This document shows positions 1-7,918 of a stretch of 64,000 bases of DNA, piece by piece. A program made the position numbers and the translations under genes. Numbering within the stretch: the first letter of the stretch is position 1; every line of letters begins with the position of its first letter. The DNA lies in NCBI GenBank assembly GCA_037953745.1, contig JBAKBP010007160.1:1-64000 (forward strand), written 5' to 3'. The notes below the pieces were generated by a model. It worked only from the letters and a program-made list of their open reading frames with translations. It was not told the origin of the DNA and made no database searches. Origin of the DNA: Lithodes maja (taxonomy: Eukaryota > Arthropoda > Malacostraca > Decapoda > Lithodidae).

Positions 1-69
1 GTTGTCCTTTGATTCTGACTTAAGTTGGATGATTTTAGGCAGTTGAAGGTCTTATGTTATTCAGAAGGT

Positions 70-411
70 TTAAGGGGAGGTACCGGTATTTAGTTTGTAC
101 CCTAGACCTTCATCAAGCTTAAAAATTACACTCCCTAGACCCCCTTCAAGATAAATTTGTACATTTTTCGGTAGAAAAATGTCCCGGCCGAAGGCCGTTT
201 CCTCTTGCATTACAGGCTCGCTATCGCTCGCCAGGAAAAAATCGACACCTAAAAGGCACGAAATTTCTAAAAATTGACAGAAATGGGGCGAAAGTTCATA
301 AAATCGCCAAATTAATAGGGCGAACGTCTTAAAATCTCAATAGCAGTGGAGTTAAACATGAGGGAGAAAGGGGTTAAGAAAAAAATCCCTCAAGTGGAAA
401 TCTCCCCTTAA
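70..411 (+). mobile_element. MITE family 1, full-length copy
   Basis: A 342-bp non-coding element starts TTAAGGGGAGGT and ends ATCTCCCCTTAA, so its ends are inverted repeats bounded by TTAA. Inside lie a GGCCGAAGGCC palindrome, an imperfect hairpin around ACATTTTTCGGTAGAAAAATG, and repeats of a motif like GGGGCGAACGTCTTAAAAT. About ten more copies occur in this window, which proves it is a dispersed repeat. TTAA target use is typical of piggyBac-type transposition, but the GGGGA terminus is not the usual piggyBac CCY start, so the superfamily is an inference. I take this copy as the + orientation. Confidence 0.8.
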
Positions 412-620
412 TGAGATTGTATTTAGACCCTTGAGTACGTACGAGCTGTAGATTATAAGCTAAAGAACATCGTGTAATGGTACCCAGAACAGGACGAACA
501 TTACGGCATCGTGCTTGAAGGGGTTAATTAATACATCTTCAGCACCTCAGCCACCACTACCATTATAACTTGTCATGGATATTTACCACTACCCTATATG
601 CATCATTCTTATTACCACCA

Positions 621-994
621 TTAAGGGGAGATGGGTCGTTTTTCAGGTCCCCTTTCTTCCTCATTTTTAGCCCCATTAGTTTTCAGATTTTAAGCTATTT
701 GCCCCATTAATTTGTTGATAATAAAACCTTTCGCCCCATTTCTTGGTCAATATTAAGACCCTTCGTGCTTTTTAGGTGTCTATTTTTTTCATGGCGAACG
801 ATTGTGAGCCTGTAATTTTGTAAGAACCGGCCTTTGGCCGCGACATTTTTCTCCAGAAAAATTTACAAATTAATCTAGAAGGGGAATCTAATGGATTATT
901 TGTTTAAAGTTTGATGGATGTTTAGAGAGGAAATTAAACACAAATATGTAAATATATATGAAGGAGCAAATAAATACGACCCATCCCCCCTTAA
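621..994 (-). mobile_element. MITE family 1, inverted copy
   Basis: A 374-bp copy lies in the opposite orientation to the one at 70-411. It begins TTAAGGGGAGATGGG and ends CCATCCCCCCTTAA. The central GGCCTTTGGCC palindrome and CATTTTTC hairpin are kept. The outer 30-50 bp differ from the 70-411 copy, which marks a subtype with GGGTCGTTTTTC ends that recurs at 5818 and 60955. Confidence 0.75.
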
Positions 995-1084
995 CTACAA
1001 TACCTTTCCATCATCATAATTATCCATATTGTATACATCATACTCATCATTAGGGCAGCCAGGAACACTAATATCTTACCACCA

Positions 1085-1290
1085 TTAACTCACTCAGTAC
1101 CGGTGCCGTCCTTCTTACTTTATTCTGGCTACTATTACGCGATTTTAGTAAGTTTAAGAAGAGCCTCCCATCAATTAACAGGCTTCGAACTATCTCGCTT
1201 AACCCATTTTACTACCACACATCCTTCTTAAACTGCACACAATCGTCTAAATATGGCCAGAATGAAATGTACAAAACGTCCCAAATTTGT
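1085..1290. mobile_element. MITE family 3 (TTAA, CAGTACCGG type), diverged copy
   Basis: It starts TTAACTCACTCAGTACCGG and carries the family's inner blocks: GGCTTCGAACTATCTCGCTTAA, then ATCGTCTAAAT near the far end. The right terminus is eroded, so the end is approximate. Related copies lie at 1892, 2436, 4273, 42744 and 62366. Apart from this element I see nothing in 995-1562. Confidence 0.55.
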
Positions 1291-1562
1291 GAGGGCCCAT
1301 CAAGGTCATACCGTACACTATCCTCACCGTTTCTGCCTATTGATCTTGAATTGCCTCGTTGAGTAAAATAATACAAACTTTTGGATGGCCTCGATAACCC
1401 CCACATGTGCCTCGCGTAAAGCCATTTATATCACGTGACTCCAACCCATTATCCAGAACTGTGAACGGGCCAATTAGTGAAGCTCTCGGAATGTGAAGGA
1501 CGAGGTTGTAGGCTAGTTGAAGGGCGGGAAGGGTGTTTGGGACATGTAGGAAAAACACCAGG

Positions 1563-1797
1563 TAATTATGGGGGGATAGTTGGTTCTCTGGCCACCCTTC
1601 TCCCTCATGTTTAGCCCCATTAGTTCTCAGATTTTAAGACGTTCGCTTCCTTTAGTGTGGCGATGTTAAGACTTTCACCCTCTTAGTTTGGCGATGTTAA
1701 GACTTTTCACCCCATTTCTTTGTCAGTATTAGGACCTTTCGTACCATTTAGGTGTCGATTTTTTCCTGGCGAGCGATAGCAATCCTGTAATGCTTAA
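1563..1797 (-). mobile_element. MITE family 1, truncated copy
   Basis: This carries GGCCACCCTTCTCCCTCATG, the repeated GGCGATGTTAAGAC motif and the GGCGAGCGATAGC block, then stops before the central palindrome and the second end. It matches the inverted orientation of the family. Confidence 0.6.
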
Positions 1798-1891
1798 ATG
1801 AGCCGTAATTGAAACTAAACCGTTATTTAAAATAAATAAATATATAAATATAAAATACAAAGGAAAACAAGTAAGCATAGTCAGTCGTCTT

Positions 1892-2166
1892 TTAACCCTT
1901 TGAGTACCAGCGACGTTTGTTATATCTTACTCTAGCTATATGTAGACGAGATTATGCAGCTTAGGAAGGATCGGTGGTAGAGTTTAAAGGGTTGGTTGAG
2001 ATGGTTTGAAGCCTTATTATTGCTAGAGGTCCTTCCTAAGCTGAATAAAATCGTCTAATAGTTGGCAGAACCAAGATACATAGACTATGTATCTTGGGCA
2101 GAACATGATGAAAAGAACGTCCCTGGTACTCTCGGTGGCCTCGCCCTGGTACTGCATGTGTTAAAA
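1892..2166. mobile_element. MITE family 3, copy with an internal hairpin
   Basis: It starts TTAACCCTTTGAGTACCAGCG and ends in a degraded match (GGTACTGCATGTGTTAAA). The internal AAGGATCGGTGGTAG and GAGATGGTTTGAAGCC blocks are shared with the large copy at 4273-5396. A separate 27-bp perfect palindrome interrupts it at 2071-2097. Confidence 0.55.
2071..2097. repeat. 27-bp perfect palindrome
   Basis: Arms CCAAGATACATAG and CTATGTATCTTGG flank a single A. The hairpin is bordered by a direct repeat GGCAGAAC (2064-2071 and 2097-2104), as a small templated or foldback insertion would leave. Confidence 0.7.
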
Positions 2167-2329
2167 AGAAAATGGACCCGTTTTCTTCCATTCATTTTAT
2201 ATGGTTAACTATGCCGCACTATATCAAGCTCTCACATTTTTATTTTCCAGGATAGTACTAGGAACTTGACGGACAATTATATATGTTAATTGGTGTTCTT
2301 GTAGCATTTCCCTCAATAATTCATAATAA

Positions 2330-2372
2330 AAAGTACATAAATGATCAAATAAATACGCCAATCCCCCCTTAA
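2330..2372 (-). mobile_element. MITE family 1 end fragment
   Basis: The last 40 bp or so match the right end of the 621-994 copy: AATAAATACG followed by CCCCCCTTAA. The rest of the element is missing. Confidence 0.5.
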
Positions 2373-2435
2373 CTCAACTAGGAATTTCATAGTCCGGGAG
2401 CAAGTGAGGTGTGGACGGTCGGTCGTACGGATATA

Positions 2436-2658
2436 TTAACCCATTCAGTACCGTTCACGTCCTTTTCATAATTTCATTTTAGTCTGACAATTAGTAGACG
2501 TTTTTATTCAGCTTAGGAAGGACGTCTACCCATAAATAGGCTACAGACTATCTCGATTAATCCTTTTAGCTACCATATATCCTTCCTAAGCTTCATAAAA
2601 TCGTCTAAATGTAGCTGAAATCAAATGTAAAATACGTCGCCAGTACAGAAAGGGTTAA
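2436..2658. mobile_element. MITE family 3, full-length copy
   Basis: A 223-bp element bounded by TTAA on both sides. The left end is TTAACCCATTCAGTACCG and the right end CCAGTACAGAAAGGGTTAA, an imperfect terminal inverted repeat. The CCC next to TTAA fits piggyBac-type non-autonomous elements. No coding capacity. Confidence 0.7.
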
Positions 2659-2712
2659 AGATTATGACTCACTTCTTGGCACTAGGTATTGGGAATGGTG
2701 TGAACGGCTATA

Positions 2713-2800
2713 ATTAAGGGGGTAGTGGTTCATTTTGGGTCTATTTATTTATTATATTTGTTTTTATATTAACCTCGCTAAGACCTCCATCAAGGTCACT
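2713..2800 (+). mobile_element. MITE family 1 end fragment
   Basis: It begins TTAAGGGGGTAGTGG and contains the sub-terminal block CTAAGACCTCCATCAAGG, then leaves the family. No gene is seen in 2659-2880. Confidence 0.4.
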
Positions 2801-2877
2801 TACACTATTGATATAACGTGAGCATGCATCTAATTGGATCATTAACCTTTGCATAATTGTGAACGTGTCTGGATGTA

Positions 2878-2880
<3 letters not shown>

Positions 2881-2930
<50 letters not shown>
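2881..2930. repeat. (GT)n microsatellite
   Basis: About 25 uninterrupted GT dinucleotides. Confidence 0.95.
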
Positions 2931-2935
<5 letters not shown>

Positions 2936-3044
2936 ACTCTAGTTGTACTTACTCTAGTTGTATTGCGGGAGTGAGCATGCTCGTTATTTCCCGCCTCCTA
3001 TATGTGTAGGTGTTATATGTATCGTTGGAATGGCTGTGGATGTG

Positions 3045-3379
3045 TGTGTAGTCTGTATTTTTAGCCAATTGGCGACATCGGAAACGAAGGCTTAGGGTGG
3101 ATCTGTTTGGTACCATTCTCACTATAGACGGTACCGTCTCGCCCGAAGGCTTAGGTAGCCATCAGCTTTGGTGAACCATATGATACCCATCTCGCCTTGT
3201 ACCATTTTTGCCAACCCCAGATGGGACGTCACAACGTCGTCCACTTATCCAGGTACCTATTTACAGCTAGGTGAACTGAGGCTAACACATGAAAGGAGAC
3301 AAGCCCAATTTGTCTCCGCCCGGCCGGGAGATTGAACCCCCGACCCCTCGTGTGTGAGACGAGAGCGCTACCTACTAGG

Positions 3380-3382
<3 letters not shown>
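3045..3382 (-). mobile_element. tRNA-derived SINE
   Basis: On the minus strand the segment opens with a tRNA-like head: GTAGGTAGCGCTCTCGTC as an A-box-like stretch, then GGGTTCAATCTCCC, a good RNA polymerase III B box, at about 3324-3340. The body continues with CAGCTGTAAATAGGTACC toward lower coordinates. The far end is not clearly defined. A microsatellite abuts the head. A genuine tRNA gene is unlikely because there is no closed acceptor stem. Confidence 0.6.
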
Positions 3383-3447
<65 letters not shown>

Positions 3448-3461
3448 TACTAAATTATGTT

Positions 3462-3504
<43 letters not shown>
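3380..3504. repeat. (GT)n then (GA)n microsatellites
   Basis: About 32 GT units (3380-3444), a short spacer, then about 20 GA units (3465-3504). Open frames here are only dipeptide repeats. Confidence 0.95.
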
Positions 3505-3506
<2 letters not shown>

Positions 3507-3689
3507 ACAAACATCCAAAATAGATTTCGAAGTATTATATTTCCAAGAAAGGCAGAGACACAAGACATTCCTAAAAGAAAGATCTGGCGTGAGAAATGTA
3601 AGAATCCTCAACACAAATAATACAGTGTGACCAACACTATTACTCTCTCTCGCTCTCGCTCTCTGGTTCTCTCTCTCGCTCTGGGATGA

Positions 3690-3790
3690 AATGTCTTATT
3701 CTCGCCAAGGAAATGGGGTGGACGTCTTAAAAACTCCAAACTAATGGGGCTAAACATGAGGGAGAAAAAGCCAATATGTCCCCCTAATAT
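3690..3790 (+). mobile_element. MITE family 1 fragment
   Basis: It holds AATGGGGCTAAACATGAGGG and the preceding GACGTCTTAAAAAC motif, which is the right-hand third of the element, without the terminal TTAA. Confidence 0.5.
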
Positions 3791-3806
3791 CTCTTCTGCT
3801 GCAACT

Positions 3807-4276
3807 TTATGTGTTAAGGGGAGGTATTTATGTGTTAAGGGGAGGTATTTATGTGTTAAGGGGAGGTATTTATGTGTTAAGGGGAGGTATTTATGTGTTA
3901 AGGGGAGGTATTTATGTGTTAAGGGGAGGTATTTATGTGTTAAGGGGAGGTATTTAGTTTGTTCCCTACGTTTTCATCAAGCTTAAAATTACAACCCCCT
4001 AGACCCCCTTTCAAGATAAATTTGTACATTTTTCGGTAGAAAAATGTCCCGGCCAGAGGCCGGTTGCTCTTAAATTACAGGCTCGCTATCGCTCGCCAGG
4101 AAAAAATCGACACCTTAATGGCATGAAAGGTCTTAAAATTGACATAAATGGGGCAAAATGTCTTAAAATGTCAAAACTACTAGGGCGAACGTCTTAAAAT
4201 CTCAAAAGCAATGGGGCTAAATATGAGGGAGAAACGGGTCCAAAAAAAAATCCCTCAAGTGGATATCACCCATTAA
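3807..4276 (+). mobile_element. MITE family 1 copy with multiplied terminus
   Basis: The body (about 3950-4276) is a normal family 1 element with the central palindrome and a degraded right end (CACCCATTAA). Its left terminus is tandemly repeated: a 21-bp unit containing TTAAGGGGAGGTATTT occurs seven times in near-identical form from 3807 to about 3953 before the element continues. The TTAA at 4273-4276 is also the first TTAA of the next element. Confidence 0.8.
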
Positions 4277-4370
4277 CTCCTTCTGTACCGGCGACGTCTT
4301 TCTCATTTTTCTTCTAGCTGTATTTAGACGATTTTGTACTGTTTAATTAAGATGGATCTGTGGTAGTAAA

Positions 4371-4632
4371 AAGGGTTGTTGTTGGTGTTGTTCCCCAAGC
4401 TGCCTGGCCGAACAGCCCCAAGGCCCCGAGCAAGGCCAAGGCTATAACCGAGCGCCCCCACAGAACCCTCCCTGCCTACCACAATAAAGCCTGGGTGACC
4501 AAGGGAGCTGAGGAGGGTGCGGAAACGCCCGGGAAACCAAAGCCCCACCTATATAGGGCCCTGTGCCCCTCAGCAATTATGAAGAGAAAGTTAAGGGGCA
4601 AAGGAAAAATGTGACGTTTTGGCTTCCAAGAA
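4371..4632 (-). mobile_element. SINE 3' half (same family as 45616-46297)
   Basis: It is closely similar to 45616-45890, including CTGCCTGGCCGAACAGCCCC and AATTATGAAGAGAAAGTT. On the minus strand it ends in an impure CAA repeat tail. The tRNA-like head present in the longer copy is absent, so this is 5'-truncated. The GC-rich composition differs sharply from the host element. Confidence 0.65.
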
Positions 4633-4938
4633 CAGTCAGAGGGTTAAGCGAGATGGTTCGAAGCCTGTTAATTGCTGGAGGCCCTTTTGTACTGTTTAAG
4701 AAGGATCAGTGGTAGTAAAAAGGGTTTAGCGAGATGGTTCGAAGCCTGTTAATTGCTGGAGGCCCTTTTGTACTGTTTAAGAAGGATCAGTGGTAGTAAA
4801 AAGGGTTTAGCGAGATGGTTCGAAGCCTGTTAATTGCTGGAGGCCCTTTTGTACTGTTTAAGAAGGATCAGTGGTAGTAAAAAGGGTTTAGCGAGATAGT
4901 TTGAAGCCTGTTAATTCATGGAGGCCCTTTTGTACTGT

Positions 4939-5173
4939 TTAACCCTCTCACATCCGGACGCGATTTTTGAGCCTATTAGGGATACTTTAAATCCTTTGTT
5001 TCCGTCAGGGGTATCTATAAACCTTTAGTTTGTTTACTTCAACCTCTGCAGTTGTCTTTGAGTTAGCTGTGGGCAGAAAACTAATTTTGGAGAGGTAATT
5101 ATAACAGTGAGAGTAATCTTTTTCTTATTGCTAATCTGGCAACCTCTGCGTCCTATGGTCGTGAGAGGGTTAA
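4939..5173. mobile_element. MITE family 2 (TTAACCCTCTCAC) inserted in a tandem repeat
   Basis: A 235-bp element (including both TTAA) has inverted ends CCCTCTCAC and GTGAGAGGG. It interrupts an 81-bp repeat unit exactly at its TTAA, which is therefore duplicated on both sides; uninterrupted units next door show the empty site. TTAA duplication plus a CCCT start is the piggyBac-type signature. A copy of the same length lies at 55432-55666. Confidence 0.85.
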
Positions 5174-5470
5174 GAAGGATCAGTGGTAGTAAAAAGGGTT
5201 TAGCGAGATGGTTCGAAGCCTGTTAATTCATGGAGCCCTTTTGTACTGTTTAAGAAGGATCAGTGGTAGTAAAAAGGGTTAAGCGAGATGGTTCGAAGCC
5301 TGTTAATTCCTGGAGGCCCTTTTTTAAACTGAATACAATCGTCTAATAGTAGCCAGAGTATAGTTAAAAGGACGGCACCGGTAATGAAGGGGTTAAGTGG
5401 AAATGGTGGGGTGTCGAAAGTTTGCGGCGCCTAGTTTTGGAAAAAGAAGAGAGGCTGGTTAAATTAGATC

Positions 5471-5471
<1 letters not shown>

Positions 5472-5531
<60 letters not shown>
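5472..5531. repeat. (GA)n microsatellite
   Basis: About 30 uninterrupted GA units. The following 5532-5817 stretch has no recognisable gene or repeat. Confidence 0.95.
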
Positions 5532-5535
<4 letters not shown>

Positions 5536-5817
5536 GAAAGAAAACAAATGTCACCAGTATAGTTATGGTTAATATATTTTTGTTTTCAGTGTGGTGTTTG
5601 TTTGTGTGTATGTGTGTGGAGGAAGAGACACTAGATTCAGCCGAGTTTGTCTTTAAGAGTTCCAATATCCCGTCCTCATGCATACAGATTGGTGGAAAAA
5701 CTCAACTTTTACACCAACTTCTCTCTCTCCTTCTCTGTCCAATGATCTCCTTACAACTTTAAAATTGAACTGGTATTACTTTGTCTTTTTCATGTTTTAC
5801 CCTTGAATGATCTTCCT

Positions 5818-6191
5818 TTAAGGGGGGACGGGCTGGTTTTTCTGGACCACTTTCTCCCTCATGTTTAGCCTCTTTAGTTTTCAGATGTTAAGATGTTTGC
5901 CCCATTAGTTAGTCGATTTTAAGACCTTTCGCCCCATTTCTTCGTCAATATTTAGACCTTTCGTGCTATTTAGGTGTCCATGTTTTCCCTGGCGAACGAT
6001 AGTGAGCCTGTAATGTTGGAAGAAGCGGCCTTCGGCCGGGACATTTTTCTACCGAAAAATGTACAAATTAATCTAGAAGGGGGATCTAATGGATGTTTTT
6101 TTTTAAACTTGATGGAGGTCTAGGGAGGAAACTAGAAAATAATGAATACATGCAAAAATCGCCCAAAAATTGAACCATCCCCCCCCCTTAA
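5818..6191 (-). mobile_element. MITE family 1, full-length inverted copy
   Basis: A 374-bp copy, TTAA to TTAA, of the GGGACGGGCTGGTTTTTCTGG-ended subtype. The GGCCTTCGGCC centre and the TTTTTCTACCGAAAAATG hairpin are well preserved. Confidence 0.8.
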
Positions 6192-6628
6192 AATTCTTAA
6201 TCATATGACGACGATTTGTGCCTTGTTATTATATTTACCTGTAAACGATATTGTTCAACTTTAAAATAATCTGTTAGGTTTAAAAGAATATTTAACTTTC
6301 CACTCATAGCAGACTATGAGTGAAATATTGATCTTTCTTTAATTATGAATATGAACTTAAATTACGTTTAATCTACGGTTGAATTATGCATAGTGTAGAC
6401 GGAAAAACATATTAAGCATTAATCCCCAAAGAAAATGCTGGAAAAATACTGCCTGCTTGTTAAACTAAGCGACATTTATCGGACATAAAACTTTCAACTG
6501 TAAGCAGAAGTAATGTTATAAATTATCTCTCTCTCTCACTCACACTCTCTCACTCACTCTCACTCTCTATCTCTCTCCCTCACTCTCACTCACTCACTAA
6601 CTCAATCTCTCTCCCTCACTCTCACTCT
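6192..6628. other. No gene recognised; AT-rich then CT-rich simple sequence
   Basis: 6192-6520 is AT-rich with no open frame or repeat that I recognise. From about 6522 it becomes CT/CACT simple sequence. Confidence 0.6.
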
Positions 6629-6850
6629 TTTTATCCTCCCCTCAGTTACTAACCCATATGTCCCCTACTAACTTCCTAGTCCTGCCACGGACATTAGTTC
6701 CAGGGCAGTAGTTCCCTTTCCAATGTTCCCTTACCCACTCTAAACCACTGTTTGGATACTTGATCCTCAGTGTTTTGGAGGACAAGCAGCCTAGAAGGGT
6801 CACTAGATCTGTTGTTGCTTGATTTCCTTTGTACTCCTTTGTACTCTCAC
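6629..6850 (+). mobile_element. 3' stub of the esterase-type CR1-like LINE
   Basis: It is nearly identical to the 3' UTR and tail of the LINE copies at 18763 and 47512 (reverse complement), from TTATCCTCCCCTCAG through TTTTGGAGGACAAGCAGCC to the terminal CTTTGTACTC tandem repeats. It is a severely 5'-truncated insertion, bordered on both sides by CT-rich simple repeats. Confidence 0.8.
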
Positions 6851-7060
6851 TTACTCACTCAATCTCTCTCTCTCACTCACTCACTCACTCACTCTCACTC
6901 TCTCTCTCCTCTAGTATTACGCTTGGGCGTCATTTACATTTGTCACAAGCAGCACGGCCGGCCAATTACTAGGTGGCAGAAACGTGCTGTTCCGTGTATG
7001 TGTGTGTGAGGGGGGGGGGGGGATTTTTCATGTGTACTGGTAGGTGTATATATGTGTTTG

Positions 7061-7098
<38 letters not shown>
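6851..7098. repeat. CT/CACT, poly-G and (GT)n simple repeats
   Basis: ACTC/CTCT repeats run to about 6912. A short unassigned piece follows, then a G run near 7010-7022 and about 17 GT units at 7063-7097. The LINE that follows begins near the end of the GT tract; its exact 5' end cannot be fixed. Confidence 0.7.
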
Positions 7099-7432
7099 CA
7101 TTTACAGTATATGGACCGCAGGGCAACCGCCAGCACAGTGCCAACATTCTACCTACTCAACATTACCCTCAACTGTATCATCACTACCACAGATATCGGT
7201 GACCCAAGTAACACAACATGCAACCAGAACACCCAAACAAACAGGAAGCTCTAGCAAACACATCGACAATGAAGTAACAGCAACAACGGGCAAGAACAAG
7301 GACATAAAACAACAAATACAGGTAGGGGTGGGAGGGGGGCAAGGGGGAGCCACAACCTGTCCTCATCTCACGCGCTCACACACCATCAGCCGCTCACGGC
7401 GCACAGCTGATCACCACACCGCCAGACGTACG

Positions 7433-7918
7433 ATGAACAGTAACAGGAAAATATGTATAGTGTGCGATATTGGATTCAACAAAAGGAGTACAACGTCACA
7501 ATGTAGTAGTTGTAATGAAACAGTACACGATCGATGTACTTACATTACTAGCAGAAAAGAAGTGGAATGCGATAAATGTAGGGAAATAGCTATTAAGGGT
7601 CCTAAAATCATTTGTGAAATATGTGAATCACTCATAACAAGAAAACAAAGGATCATAAACTGTGTTAAGTGTAAAACTGTAGCTCACATGAAGTGCATCT
7701 CTAAGAAGACCAACAGTGAAGAACGGGAATTCCTATGCAACATATGTGCCTTGCATTCACTACCGAATATTAATGTAAATGAACCAATTAGTATTAACAA
7801 CTCAGAATCCAGCCAGGACACATTCAAAATCAAAGATGAATACAGAGTGTTCACCAACAAAGGGCTCCATCTTATCCACTTAACGCCAGATCAATGTACC
7901 ATAAATTGTCAGAATTAA
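7433..7918 (+). CDS. LINE PHD-finger region (N-terminal part)
   Basis: The 161-codon frame from the ATG at 7433 encodes two consecutive C4HC3 PHD-type zinc fingers. The first starts CIVC, then CSSC, H-x2-C and CDKC; the second runs CEIC, CVKC, H-x2-C and CNIC. PHD fingers in LINEs are thought to help bind chromatin or nucleic acid. The last ~20 codons (KGLHLIHL, then the stop at 7918) look like the start of the endonuclease domain read up to a frameshift, so the finger region was probably fused to the endonuclease in the parent element. Open sequence continues upstream to 7052 through the GT tract but looks non-coding, so I chose 7433. Confidence 0.75.
   Translation: MNSNRKICIVCDIGFNKRSTTSQCSSCNETVHDRCTYITSRKEVECDKCREIAIKGPKIICEICESLITRKQRIINCVKCKTVAHMKCISKKTNSEEREFLCNICALHSLPNINVNEPISINNSESSQDTFKIKDEYRVFTNKGLHLIHLTPDQCTINCQN

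Larger units (their letters stand above)
4273..5396. mobile_element. MITE family 3 copy expanded by 81-bp tandem repeats
   Basis: The ends match family 3 (TTAACTCCTTCTGTACCGG at left; GGCACCGGTAATGAAGGGGTTAA at right). The interior holds about six copies of an 81-bp unit that includes GCGAGATGGTTCGAAGCC and GAAGGATCAGTGGTAG (about 4632-5330). Two other elements sit inside it: a SINE piece at 4371-4632 and a family 2 MITE at 4939-5173. The period was read from successive AGGGTTTAGCG starts at 4721, 4802 and 4883. Confidence 0.75.

Noticed and set aside
3300..3382. A tRNA gene on the minus strand
   Set aside because: The B box is good, but acceptor and anticodon stems do not close, and the repeat body continues downstream, so SINE is the better call.
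3229..3510. Telomeric repeat
   Set aside because: TTAGG arrays were looked for across the window and not found; the G/T tracts are plain GT microsatellites.
3354..3620. Open frames encoding VCVCV / RERER stretches (also at 36083, 47406, 51024, 63511)
   Set aside because: They are GT or GA microsatellites; dipeptide repeats are an artefact.
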